A DNA stretch of 63,678 nucleotides from an uncultured Oscillospiraceae bacterium (GTDB lineage: Bacteria; Bacillota; Clostridia; Oscillospirales; Acutalibacteraceae), in contig CAJKBW010000001.1 in assembly GCA_905198295.1 (NCBI GenBank), positions 1-63,678 on the forward strand. The letters are read 5' to 3'. Made by a program: the position numbers and the translations under genes. A model generated the notes under the pieces. The model was not told the DNA's origin. It worked only from the letters and a program-made list of their open reading frames with translations, and made no database searches. Below, one piece after another: positions 33,781-42,611 of this stretch (its first letter is position 1; each line of letters starts with the position of its first letter).

Positions 33781-33845
33781 AGGCGGTATAGTTCGCCTAT
33801 GTAGGGGTTAGGCGGCAAAACAGAGTTAAGGTTGTTCTGCCGCCT
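33781..33845. promoter_or_regulatory. Repeated TAGGCG half-sites upstream of the toxin gene
   Basis: AGGCG (33781) pairs with CGCCT (33794-33798), and AGGCGGCA (33810-33817) is an exact inverted repeat of TGCCGCCT (33838-33845). Four copies of one half-site in 65 bases ahead of the toxin-xis-int genes suggest an operator. Confidence 0.35.
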
Positions 33846-34302
33846 TGCCCGTATGATAAGGTAGACCTATTTGTCCCCGACACCCCGATCTACTAAGGGA
33901 AGTCATCAAGCGGCTGGTGGCTGCCAGCTCCACGGGAATTTCACCCCCGGCAGGATCTCTGCCGGATGCTCTCATTGCCTGCGACGGCTCACGCTCAAAT
34001 AGCGCTGCTCGCCCGGACTGTGACGGAACATGTGTATCATTGTCCCCATTGCCTGTCATCGCCATGCCGGAAGCCATCCGACATTTATAGCCGACGTTTA
34101 TCGCTCTTTGCCGTAAAAAGAAAATCCGGCAAAATCATGGCGCAGCCGCTATCGTGGCTTATGCTTACCGCAACAGCAATAGGAATGTACTTGATGAATG
34201 GATATATTCAGTTTTCAAAGAGCCTCAGAAAAGGTCGTTATGAACCCTTTCACCTATTGCATTTTTTCAGGGGTAATGTACAAGTATAATCTTGAAAATT
34301 TT
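33846..34302. other. Non-coding or decayed stretch of the element
   Basis: Locally GC-rich between 33,850 and 34,100. Open frames of 83 residues (minus) and 107 residues (plus) cover it but have no convincing ribosome site or recognisable domain. I cannot assign a function. Confidence 0.3.
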
Positions 34303-34341
34303 TCAAAAAAATTAGCAGGCCGTCCTATATGGATGGCCTGC
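34303..34341 (-). terminator. Terminator after the element sigma factor gene
   Basis: GCAGGCCATCC / GGACGGCCTGC (one mismatch) followed by TAATTTTTTT on the minus strand. Confidence 0.75.
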
Positions 34342-34354
34342 CTGGGAAAAGGGA

Positions 34355-34849
34355 TTAGATTTTTTCAAAGTATCGTTTTAGTTTGTCGGTTGCGCGTTTC
34401 AAGCTATCTGCTACGGAATTAACATAAACCGCTTCTTTAACCGCAATCTGCCGTAGCGTTAGACCGTGGATATAGCGCTGGATAAACCGCCGCTTTTGCT
34501 TTTCGGTCATATGACCCTCACGGAACAGCTTGTCCACCGCAATCATAACGCGCTTCTTTTCTTCATTCTCTATGTATTCGTCATCGAGCGAACAGGTTGC
34601 GCAAGCTTCGGTTTCTTCGAGGCCGTTGAGGGAAACCCGTTTGTTACCCTGCGCCGTTTCCAACCGTACCTGTTTCAGATACCATTCATCTGACAAACGC
34701 TTGAGGGCTTGAAAATCCGCTTCGGTTTTATCCGGGTTTTCCCGCAGATAGTCTTCCAGTGTCACCTCAACAATGCCATCCGCAAATTTATAGACAATTC
34801 CCTTGCGGTATTTATTCAGAGCATAGTCACTTTTGTGATAGTTTTTCAC
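34355..34849 (-). CDS. Small sigma-70-like factor of the element
   Basis: 164 residues. The C-terminal half has a region-4 type HTH: MTEKQKRRFIQRYIHGLTLR, QIAVKEAVYVNSVADSLKRA, TDKLKRYFE. The N-terminal half (KYRKGIVYKFADGIVEVTLE) is typical of sigma-like proteins carried on Firmicutes conjugative elements. Its targets are unknown, presumably element genes. The GTG start at 34849 lies seven bases after GGAGG, whose first bases are part of a 12-bp hairpin (34862-34890). Confidence 0.75.
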   Translation of the reverse strand: MKNYHKSDYALNKYRKGIVYKFADGIVEVTLEDYLRENPDKTEADFQALKRLSDEWYLKQVRLETAQGNKRVSLNGLEETEACATCSLDDEYIENEEKKRVMIAVDKLFREGHMTEKQKRRFIQRYIHGLTLRQIAVKEAVYVNSVADSLKRATDKLKRYFEKI

Positions 34850-34861
34850 ACCTCATATCCT

Positions 34862-34890
34862 CCAATCTGTTTTTTGTGAAAACAGATTGG
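34862..34890 (-). promoter_or_regulatory. Perfect hairpin overlapping the sigma factor ribosome site
   Basis: CCAATCTGTTTT and AAAACAGATTGG form a perfect 12-bp stem with a 5-base loop, 12 bases before the GTG. On the minus strand the stem end GATTGG runs straight into AGGATATGAG, so folding would bury part of the Shine-Dalgarno sequence. Confidence 0.45.
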
Positions 34891-34935
34891 AAAGGTGGTG
34901 ATCGGCAGCCTACGCCGCCGCTGAGGCTAACATAA

Positions 34936-34982
34936 TAAAAAAGGCCAAACTCACCCCTTGATTTCACAAGAGTGAATTTGGC
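34936..34982 (-). terminator. Terminator upstream of the element sigma factor
   Basis: GCCAAATTCACTCTTG and CAAGGGGTGAGTTTGGC pair across TGAAAT, followed by CTTTTTTATT on the minus strand. Confidence 0.75.
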
Positions 34983-35159
34983 GATATAGCTGAAAAGGTA
35001 TCTAGCAGACTTCTTGCATGGCCGAATGGATATTTTCGTGAAGTGCAACGACCTCACTCCAACCTTGTGACGACATGCCCGGCATAGTGCTAGGTCGGGC
35101 ATGTTGCCATCCATTTTCCTGGCAGGTTCAAAAGTTCAGGTCTGCGCGAAAATTCCTTT

Positions 35160-35271
35160 TTCAAGCAAAACGCGAATTTTCGTATTTTGCTATCTGCAAT
35201 TCGCGTTTCGCTTATGTAAAAAAAGAGCCGGCCGATCTGAGCACTTTGCTCAAGTCGGCCGGTCTTTTACT
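35160..35271 (-). terminator. Strong terminator region downstream of the glycosidase operon
   Basis: CCGGCCGACTTGAGCA / TGCTCAGATCGGCCGG (35228-35263) with CTCTTTTTTTT following on the minus strand. A second inverted repeat (AAAACGCGAATT / AATTCGCGTTT, about 35166-35210) follows. Between 34,983 and 35,160 I see only a small hairpin (ACATGCCCG / CGGGCATGT near 35,073-35,104). Confidence 0.75.
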
Positions 35272-35454
35272 TTATTTCTGATCTATGAAAATTTTTACGA
35301 AGCCATCCATTACTTCCTTTCCCTCATCTGTAAGCCCATAGAGCTTAATTGACGAGTCATCATCAATTCCAAGTATTTCAAAAAGTAAATATAAATTCTG
35401 AATCTTAAATTCAACCGCCCTGAAATGCGCCCTGTATTTCAGGGTGGTTTTGCA
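35272..35454 (-). pseudogene. Start-less 60-codon coding remnant after the beta-mannosidase stop
   Basis: Directly after the TGA of the GH2 gene, in the same frame, the minus strand reads CKTTLKYRAHFRAVEF, KIQNLYLLFEILGIDDDSS, IKLYGLTDEGKEVMDGFVKI, FIDQK and a TAA. It has natural-looking composition but no start codon or ribosome site. It may be the 3' remnant of an element gene cut by insertion of the sugar locus, or an old C-terminal part of the GH2 gene lost through the stop. A hairpin (35418-35451) overlaps its start. Confidence 0.45.
35418..35451 (-). terminator. Hairpin just after the GH2 beta-mannosidase stop
   Basis: ACCACCCTGAAAT / ATTTCAGGGCGGT with one mismatch, followed by TGAATTTAA on the minus strand. 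The T run is weak, so it may be only partly active. Confidence 0.5.
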
Positions 35455-37911
35455 TCAACATAGGGTATAGCTCTTTAGTGTAACCCCCCCATTGGGCACT
35501 GCACCAACAGGTTCAAAAGTGATGTTGCGTTGCTCGTCGGGAAGCATTATGAAGTAATTATCCTCAAAAATATAGTTGCCTTCCAGTTCCACTGCATGTA
35601 CATAACATTCTGCTTGAACGACAATATGAAAATCATCTTGTTCGATGATCTTCAACGCATTTTCAATCAGAGCGATATTTAGCTTACCAGATTTGTAGAA
35701 ACATCTGTCCATCTCAGCGTTGTATCGCAAATCACATACAACCAACATATCCGAGGAAGTCTGCCACGGCAAGCATATGGCAGCAACATCATACGCCTCG
35801 ACCTTAGCATTGAAATAATAGCTGTCAGCCACAACACAATTCTCTGTCAGGCATATCAGATATGCCGCTCCGGTGACCTCCGCTCTGCCGCATCCATCAT
35901 TGGATACTTTCAATTCATAGAATCCTGTATCTACATCCAAGGTGCCCACAATATGCTTCGCGCACCGCTTAAAGCAATAATAAGCCGGCTTAGGCAAACA
36001 GTAATAATCTATGAAAGACCATCCCAAAGCAGCAGGCCAGCAGTCATTATACATCCAAAACACCAGGCCATTGCAATATCCCAGATTTCTTCGGCAGTTC
36101 TCAAAGAGCACACGAACCCACTCGTACTGAATATACTTGTATTTAAAGAATCGGTCATGACCATCCGTAAAGCTGCCTAAAACCTTCTGGGCAAAATCAC
36201 GAATGTCGCAGAACAGATGCCTGTCCAATGCGGGATTATTCTTTGTATGATAAAGAATAATTTCCTCCTTCTCATCGTTAAACAGATCTTCTTCGGTCAT
36301 AAACTTCAACATTGACGGCAGCATCACCGCACCAAACGTAGGTTCCTCCGATATGAATCTAGCTGTAAACTGATTAAGGAACTCCTTGTAGTCCATGCAG
36401 TCTGAATTGTGGAAGTATTCAAAGATATTCCAGCAATAGTTAGAATTATGGGTAGTACCACAGGTTACAGATGCATAGGTATCACCACCAAAGGGACTGG
36501 ATGGCAGGAATTGCCGAAACCGATCATAGGCATATATAGTCGGTGCAATACCACGAAGAGCCGTGTCCCTCCCTGTATAGTCCTTCTGTGTATCGCTTCC
36601 TTCTACAGCATTTTCATTATCCCCATGCCACCAAGAGAGACAAGGATGATTGCGCAGGTATTTGACCGCGAATTCTGATTCTCTTTGCAGTGCGTCAATA
36701 AACCACGATTCTTTTTCAGGATAATGACCACAGGCCATCATAAAATCCTGTACCACCAAAATTCCCTGTCTGTCACACTCATCATAAAAGGCTTGTTTCT
36801 CTGGCAGCCCGCCACCCCATACCCGCAGGAAGTTTGCATTCATGGCAGCAGCCTGTCGCACAAGCTTGCGAATTTTCTCATCCGTCTCTGCTGATGGGAA
36901 CGGCTCACAGGGGACCCAATTCCCTCCTTTGCATAAAATTCTTACACCATTGATTAGCACCTGAAAACCAGAAAAAACTACATTCTTACTATAAATTTTT
37001 CCAATTTCTGTTTTCTGTACTGCCGCGGCTTTGATCCAATAAGGGCTTCCTTCCAGATCTGGCAGCTGAAGAATCTTCATCGTTCGTATACCAAAGGTTT
37101 CCTCAGTGCATGTGTCACCAATGGTGACAACAATCGTGTAGAGCGGCTGATCCCCGTATCCATTGGGAAACCACAATTCCGGATTCACAATATCAAAGCG
37201 ACGGACCATTACGCTCTGGTCTGCATAGAAGGATGTGCAAGCCACACGTTTCCCAGCAGGGGACCGAATCTCCACATGCGCAATCTTTCCTTCTTCGCAA
37301 TTAGAAAAGGAAAACTCGGTGTAGATCTGGGCACTGAACCTGTCGATACTTTCTGTTTGTACATAGAGGCTTTCCAACCATATTCCCTGCACATACTTCA
37401 GATATACCGGCCGAAAAATGCCGCAGGTCACAAATCTGTCCACCCAGTCCCACCCGTAAGTACATTGCATTCTGCGAGTGTGCAGGCGCTCACAGGTAAA
37501 CGCAGCACACAACTCCGGTTTATCTTCCACTTCTTTTACCGGAGAGCGAAAACGAACCTTCAGCTGGTTTCCTTTCTCCTGCAGAATTCCCTTAACGGGG
37601 TATTCATGAGGAATAAACATATTATCCGCACTGCCCAACCACACGTTGTTGAGCCATATATCCGCATAGGTATCCAATCCTTCAAATACAATACTAACGC
37701 AATTTCTTGTATCCGCATCAAACTTGCAGACATATGTCCAATCATAGCGCTCAATCCACTGGTAATTTTTGTTGTTATCCCGCCAAAACAAATTCTCTAT
37801 GATCCCGTGCTTTTGCAAATCTGTATGGACACAACCAGGTATTTCAGCCGACAAAGTGCCTGTTTTTTCATTTTGTAAAAACCAGCCATCTTGCAGATAT
37901 TTCTTCTTCAT
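35455..37911 (-). CDS. GH2 beta-mannosidase-like glycosidase, cytoplasmic
   Basis: 818 residues, no signal peptide. It has an N-terminal jelly-roll (AEIPGCVHTDLQKHGIIENL is typical of beta-mannosidases), immunoglobulin-like domains and a TIM barrel. The acid/base Glu is in LSWWHGDNENAVEG and the probable nucleophile in ARFISEEPTFGAVMLPS. GLVFWMYNDCWPAALGWSFI followed by DYYCLPKPAYY is the conserved barrel end. It would remove terminal beta-mannosyl or related residues from imported oligosaccharides. The insertion after SE (EPT before FG) is unusual compared with SEFG-type nucleophile motifs. It is the last gene of the glycosidase operon. Confidence 0.85.
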   Translation of the reverse strand: MKKKYLQDGWFLQNEKTGTLSAEIPGCVHTDLQKHGIIENLFWRDNNKNYQWIERYDWTYVCKFDADTRNCVSIVFEGLDTYADIWLNNVWLGSADNMFIPHEYPVKGILQEKGNQLKVRFRSPVKEVEDKPELCAAFTCERLHTRRMQCTYGWDWVDRFVTCGIFRPVYLKYVQGIWLESLYVQTESIDRFSAQIYTEFSFSNCEEGKIAHVEIRSPAGKRVACTSFYADQSVMVRRFDIVNPELWFPNGYGDQPLYTIVVTIGDTCTEETFGIRTMKILQLPDLEGSPYWIKAAAVQKTEIGKIYSKNVVFSGFQVLINGVRILCKGGNWVPCEPFPSAETDEKIRKLVRQAAAMNANFLRVWGGGLPEKQAFYDECDRQGILVVQDFMMACGHYPEKESWFIDALQRESEFAVKYLRNHPCLSWWHGDNENAVEGSDTQKDYTGRDTALRGIAPTIYAYDRFRQFLPSSPFGGDTYASVTCGTTHNSNYCWNIFEYFHNSDCMDYKEFLNQFTARFISEEPTFGAVMLPSMLKFMTEEDLFNDEKEEIILYHTKNNPALDRHLFCDIRDFAQKVLGSFTDGHDRFFKYKYIQYEWVRVLFENCRRNLGYCNGLVFWMYNDCWPAALGWSFIDYYCLPKPAYYCFKRCAKHIVGTLDVDTGFYELKVSNDGCGRAEVTGAAYLICLTENCVVADSYYFNAKVEAYDVAAICLPWQTSSDMLVVCDLRYNAEMDRCFYKSGKLNIALIENALKIIEQDDFHIVVQAECYVHAVELEGNYIFEDNYFIMLPDEQRNITFEPVGAVPNGGVTLKSYTLC

Positions 37912-37967
37912 TCCTTTTTCACCCCATCAGGAACATGGTTTGCCCGGCAGTCTGCGCCGGGCAAACA

Positions 37968-40349
37968 TCAATTACATATAATCTCTACACTGCCAGGCAG
38001 CAAACCATCACACTCAGCAAAAACACGATAGCTACCCTTCTCACCTACACTTTTTACTACACAAAGACACATTCCAGCAAGGGTCGGGATGCAGTCAGCT
38101 TTTAATCTTCCGAGATAAGTAGGGTCACCGTTGTCAACACCAACAATTTCGAGGCCGCTTTCCACCTGAAAGCTGATGGCGGATGAACCAACGGGAACGA
38201 GCGTTCCCTTTTCATCCTCCACCCGAACCATTATGTAGGCAAGCTCATCATCGGACAGTTTTTCCACCTCAGACACCGCTTTTATGCGAGCCGGTTTTCC
38301 TGCAGTTCTCACACAGTCTACTGCGCACACCTCCTCCGCATCATCATAGGCCTTTACCAACAGTTCACCAGGCTCATAGGGCACTGCCCAATGCAGGCGC
38401 TCACCATGTACCGGATCGTAAGCGCATATTCCTTGCGATACACCGTTCAAAAACAGCTCCGCTTTTTTGCAATTTGTGTATGCCTGCAGATTAATGACCT
38501 GCCCTTCTTTTCCCTCCCAATTCCAATGAGGGAACAGGTGGATCATGGGTTTTACGGTCCAACGGGATTGATAAAAGTAAAAGGCATCCTTTGGAAATCC
38601 GCAGGTATCCGTCACGCCAAAGTAGGAGCTTCTGGATGGCCATGCGTAAGGTGTCGGCTCACCAAGATAATCCATGCCAGCCCAAATAAACATACCTGCT
38701 ACGGCTTTACTTTCCTGATGCTTTCGCATCGAATACTCTGCACTGAGGAAACGCGCTTCCGATGTGGATATGGATTCTCCCTGTGCCAAAACAATTGCCC
38801 GCTGTATGTTGCTTAAAACAGAAAGATCATATTCTCCCCGCTTCCAGAAAGGTGTTGTACTGGTTGTTTCGCTTCCAATTATTTTCCGATTTGGATACTT
38901 ATTTAAATCCACATCATACAGAGCCTCAGCGTAATTGTATCCTACAAGGTCCAGCTGATCCTGGAAATGGCTTTCCTTTGTTCCCGGCATATCAAAACAG
39001 CAAGCACAGGTGACCGGTCTGGTAACATCCAACGCTCTTACGAGTTCCCGCATTCGATGTGCTGTGGTAACTCCCTCCGGTATGCAAAGCCGCTGCTCTG
39101 GCAGTTCATTGCCGATACTGTACGCAATGACGCAAGGATGACAGCGGTCACGCAGAATTGTTTCCTGCAGATCCCGTTCATACGATTCATTAAAAAAAGG
39201 AGCATAGTTCTTTGTGCATACTTTCTCGTCACTATTGCTGACTCTCAGGGCTAACATCGTTTTCGCTGTAAACCACTCATCAAACATCTCGTCCATTACA
39301 AGAATGCCCAATTCGTCACACAAGTTTAAAAAGCTCTCGGAAACCGGGCTATGGGCCACACGGACTGCGTTACTGCCCATGGATTTCATAATCATCAATT
39401 TCCTTCGCTCTGAGGTCTCGTTCGCTACAGCCCCCAAACAACCATTGTCCTGATGCAGGCAAACTCCGTTAATTCTTACTGGTTTACCATTCAAATAAAA
39501 GCCATTTCTCTTTGTAAACTCTGTGGTACGGATACCACATTTATACTCAACATGATCACATAATACGTCATTCCATTGCAGATTTGCTGACAGCAAATAT
39601 AGGTATGGGTCCTCTGTATTCCACAACTTCGGATTTTCTATCCGGGCCTCGGTAACTCCCTTGATACAGGGACTGCCGTCCAAATTACCAGACACAGATT
39701 TGCACCACACAACTGAGCCGCCCTTGTTGCTCAGCGCCAATTTAAGGGTATATTCTCCCACAACTTGTTTTGTGTTTTCAATTGCATATTGTACCGAAAT
39801 GACCGCTCGCTTTTCGCTTGCAGCGATTGTCACAGCAAATGGATACCCTCGTGCAATACTGACATCCTCTAGAATCCGGATCCATACATCCCGATAAATA
39901 CCGGAGCCGGTATAGTAACGTGATGCCGGTTGGAGGGAGTTATCTACCCGAACTGCGACCACATTATCCTCATCAAAGCGCAGCTGGTCCGTTACGTCAT
40001 AAAGCTGCTCCACATAACCGTTGGCGCGCGCTCCTGCCTTTTGCCCGTTTATCCAAATTTCCGCGCATCGAAAAATTGCGCCAAATCTCAGAACAATGCG
40101 TTTCCCCTTCCAGCCAGCAGGGATATAAAAATTCTTTCTGTACCAACCAATACCTGCAGGCAAGAAACCCCCACGGCACAAAGTCGGAGCAGAGCGGTCA
40201 AATTCTCCTTCAATACTCCAGTCATGGGGAAGTGTCAGCTTTCGCCAATTGTTATCATTAAATTCAGGTATTTCGGCACCGGAAAAATCCCCCAGACAGA
40301 ACTTCCAGTTGTCATTAAACTTGAACTCTCCTTTTCTTGCGTAAGCCAT
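37968..40349 (-). CDS. GH2 beta-galactosidase-like glycosidase, cytoplasmic
   Basis: About 793 residues without a signal peptide. Sugar-binding domain (LPHDWSIEGEFDRSAPT, GGFLPAGIGWYRKNF, YYTGSGIYRDVWI), Ig-like domains, then the TIM barrel: NGVCLHQDNGCLGA, acid/base Glu in AYSIGNELPEQ, nucleophile Glu in KIIGSETTST. A C-terminal DUF4982/Ig-type domain follows. This architecture is that of GH2 beta-galactosidases, though related beta-glucuronidase or arabinosidase activity cannot be excluded. The start could be ATG 40349 or GTG 40355, both after AGGAG. The reading frame of an upstream pseudogene runs into its 5' end. Confidence 0.85.
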   Translation of the reverse strand: MAYARKGEFKFNDNWKFCLGDFSGAEIPEFNDNNWRKLTLPHDWSIEGEFDRSAPTLCRGGFLPAGIGWYRKNFYIPAGWKGKRIVLRFGAIFRCAEIWINGQKAGARANGYVEQLYDVTDQLRFDEDNVVAVRVDNSLQPASRYYTGSGIYRDVWIRILEDVSIARGYPFAVTIAASEKRAVISVQYAIENTKQVVGEYTLKLALSNKGGSVVWCKSVSGNLDGSPCIKGVTEARIENPKLWNTEDPYLYLLSANLQWNDVLCDHVEYKCGIRTTEFTKRNGFYLNGKPVRINGVCLHQDNGCLGAVANETSERRKLMIMKSMGSNAVRVAHSPVSESFLNLCDELGILVMDEMFDEWFTAKTMLALRVSNSDEKVCTKNYAPFFNESYERDLQETILRDRCHPCVIAYSIGNELPEQRLCIPEGVTTAHRMRELVRALDVTRPVTCACCFDMPGTKESHFQDQLDLVGYNYAEALYDVDLNKYPNRKIIGSETTSTTPFWKRGEYDLSVLSNIQRAIVLAQGESISTSEARFLSAEYSMRKHQESKAVAGMFIWAGMDYLGEPTPYAWPSRSSYFGVTDTCGFPKDAFYFYQSRWTVKPMIHLFPHWNWEGKEGQVINLQAYTNCKKAELFLNGVSQGICAYDPVHGERLHWAVPYEPGELLVKAYDDAEEVCAVDCVRTAGKPARIKAVSEVEKLSDDELAYIMVRVEDEKGTLVPVGSSAISFQVESGLEIVGVDNGDPTYLGRLKADCIPTLAGMCLCVVKSVGEKGSYRVFAECDGLLPGSVEIICN

Positions 40350-40370
40350 CCTCACCAATCACTCCTCTCT

Positions 40371-40990
40371 CTACATTCCAATTGTTCAGCGCCACAAAGC
40401 TGTCAGCAGGCACAACCACACTACAGCAATGTTTTTCTATGCAGACTGTTCCCACAGGAGGTTTTTCCTCCGAACCGATTGCCAGCAGGGTTTGTCTGCT
40501 GTAGAGATACTGCTCGTGAAGCGCCGACTCTTCCACACACTCCATTTCCACAACTATATCCTCTCTGCTTCGTTCACCAACAAATAGGCCCATCCCAAAT
40601 CACATTGCAGTGCCGTTGCTGCCACAGTGTTTCTTGTGATATTGCCTTATGCAGCACAGAACCCGGCTTGGTATCACGCGTAACCATAGCAATTGAATAA
40701 AATGGGTATCTTATGGTCCAGCCTTAATCCTTAAATTGCCAAAGAACTCTGTGCATTTTCTGTTTTTCACCATAGTACTCATCAAGCAAGCACCAGTGGA
40801 GCATACCTGTACAGCCATCACCCAGTATAATGGTCATCATTTTGCCATACACAGAAGCTCCCAGCCCTGTTCATTTACGCCGTGACGGGTATTTATTTTC
40901 CGAAACAGATGAAGGTCTAACTCTGCGTCTATTCCGTCCAAATGTTAGCCGTTAGGCTTGTCAAATTTCAATGTGACTGAACGTTTTCCT
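40371..40990 (-). pseudogene. Decayed fourth copy of the GH-A-like glycosidase
   Basis: The minus strand carries the N-terminal part (LDGIDAELDLHLFRKINTRH-like), then jumps to the C-terminal part (GDGCTGMLHWCLLDEYYG) and ends in a 92-residue open stretch (MECVEESALHEQYLYS, then KHCCSVVVPADSFVALNN). Relative to the intact gene at 41018-42412 an internal segment of about 770 bases is missing. The join is at a shared TGTA: CTTCTGTGTA fused to TGGCAAAATGAT. In-frame stops and a lost end-stop confirm decay. Confidence 0.8.
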
Positions 40991-41017
40991 GAGCGAATGC
41001 TTGTTCTTTCTCCAATG

Positions 41018-42412
41018 TCAATTTAACACTGTAAAGCTTTTGGCTGGCAGTGTCACACCAAAGTGGTGCTTCTCAATAACTACTTCAGCAACCGGCTGGA
41101 GTACTTCCGTACCATTTTCAGGCAGTTCCTGCTCGCAATAAATGTATTGCTTGTGTACCCCCGACATCTCAACACAGTCTATTTCAACTGTCACATCCTG
41201 ATGACCATCATTCACCAGGAGATACGTCCAACCGGAATCACATTGCAGTGCCGTTGCTGCTACCGTTTTCTCCTGGGTTATTCCCTTATACAGTGCGGAG
41301 CCGGGTATCGTATGCCGCGTCACCAGAGAAATGGCATGGAATGCAGGTCTGACTGTCCAACCCTCATCTTTGAATCTCCAAAGGCCCCTATACATTTTCT
41401 GCCAATCATTATAGTACTCATCAAACAGGCACCAGTGGAGCATACCTGTACAGCCATCACCCAGCAAAACAGTTATCATTTTGCCATACAACAGCCCTCG
41501 TTCAAAAGAGTTGTTTTGCGGAAGATCCTTCCAATCACCTCCATCATCCCAATAGCAGCCGAATTCATTGATTCGGAAATCCTTTTTGGTATTTTTCTGA
41601 TAAGCGGTCGTTATCTCCGCGCTCTTTGCTGCAATATCTGAAAGCTGGCCATGCACAGGGAAATAGTAGAAATGGGAGTTCATACTATCGGAAATTGCCT
41701 CAAATTCCGGATCTCCGGAGCACTCCAGCATCCAGGAAAACACGCCACCGTCATCACCGGTGCAAAGCTCCACACAATCCCGTAAACCTTCCCGAATGAG
41801 CCTTTTTTCAAGATTCATGACCATCCGCTTATAATCTTGAAAATTAACTTCTGCCGTGGTTTTTACATAGTAGGCAGGATTGGGTTCGTTATAAGGCGTA
41901 ATCTCCTGAATGCAGGTGTAGCCCTTCACCTTTATCAGCCAAGTCAGCAGAGCACAGAAGTTCTCACTCCATTCATCCAGATCATTGGGCGGAGACACCC
42001 AATGCACACATCCGGGAATCGCCAGCCAGGAATTCTGAGATGCATGTGCTCCCCAGAGTGTCAGATTGACCCGAATTCCAAACTCCTCCGCCATATCCAG
42101 GATCCGGTACACAGACTGCATCGCCTCGCTATCCCAGGTAAATGCGTCAAAATCAGTAACAAAGGGATCATCATTATCATTCTCCGGTTCATACCACTCC
42201 GGCATGATCATCATACGGATCTTATGCAGCTTCATTCCCTGGATTCTTTTACACAGAAGCTCCCAGTCCTGTTCATTTACACCGTGACGGGTATTTATAT
42301 CCCGAAACAGATGAGGATCTAGCTCTGCGCCTATTCCATCCAAATGATATCCATTGGGCTTGTCAAATTGAACGAATACATTTCCTCTAGCATCAATTCC
42401 AGTTAGATTCAT
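41018..42412 (-). CDS. Clan GH-A-like glycosidase, cytoplasmic paralogue
   Basis: 464 residues forming a probable (beta/alpha)8 barrel plus a C-terminal beta-domain. Acid/base Glu in CIQEITPYNEPNPAYY and nucleophile Glu in DFRINEFGCYWDDGG fit a retaining clan GH-A enzyme (GH30, GH39 or GH5 are the nearest recollections). It is paralogous to the lipoproteins at 44827 and 46338: LTLWGAHASQNSWLAIPG and HWVSPPNDLDEWSENFCALL recur in all three. Unlike them it has no signal peptide, so it should act inside on imported oligosaccharides. GGAGA precedes the ATG by eight bases. Confidence 0.75.
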   Translation of the reverse strand: MNLTGIDARGNVFVQFDKPNGYHLDGIGAELDPHLFRDINTRHGVNEQDWELLCKRIQGMKLHKIRMMIMPEWYEPENDNDDPFVTDFDAFTWDSEAMQSVYRILDMAEEFGIRVNLTLWGAHASQNSWLAIPGCVHWVSPPNDLDEWSENFCALLTWLIKVKGYTCIQEITPYNEPNPAYYVKTTAEVNFQDYKRMVMNLEKRLIREGLRDCVELCTGDDGGVFSWMLECSGDPEFEAISDSMNSHFYYFPVHGQLSDIAAKSAEITTAYQKNTKKDFRINEFGCYWDDGGDWKDLPQNNSFERGLLYGKMITVLLGDGCTGMLHWCLFDEYYNDWQKMYRGLWRFKDEGWTVRPAFHAISLVTRHTIPGSALYKGITQEKTVAATALQCDSGWTYLLVNDGHQDVTVEIDCVEMSGVHKQYIYCEQELPENGTEVLQPVAEVVIEKHHFGVTLPAKSFTVLN

Positions 42413-42548
42413 AGTTCATTTCTCCAATTGTGATTCTGTTACGAACAGTCGATTCCACACGAAGGCAGGGATGTACTCCCATAAGATTGGCATTGGATAT
42501 ATGGTTCTCATAGACGCTCTCAAAGAACGTACTACTTTGACCAGTCAT
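42393..42548 (-). CDS. Possible 51-residue ORF or gene remnant
   Basis: In the 199-base gap before the glycosidase the minus strand is open: MTGQSSTFFESVYENHIS, NANLMGVHPCLRVESTVR, NRITIGEMNYESNWN, stop. The ending resembles the PxLRVEST tail of LacI-type regulators, so it may be a regulator remnant. There is no clear ribosome site and it overlaps the glycosidase start by 20 bases. It could also be chance. Confidence 0.2.
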   Translation of the reverse strand: MTGQSSTFFESVYENHISNANLMGVHPCLRVESTVRNRITIGEMNYESNWN

Positions 42549-42611
42549 AAATTTTTAAATTACAGCAAAACTCATTCAAATCGTCTTCTCACTGTGTACA
42601 AATAAAACAGT

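Noticed and set aside
33826..34289. Frames of 83 (minus) and 107 (plus) codons in the element
   Set aside because: No ribosome site, no domain, opposite strands overlap each other; listed only as an unassigned stretch.
34827..35114. 95-codon minus-strand frame upstream of the sigma gene
   Set aside because: It spans a terminator and the sigma leader hairpin, and its composition is not protein-like.
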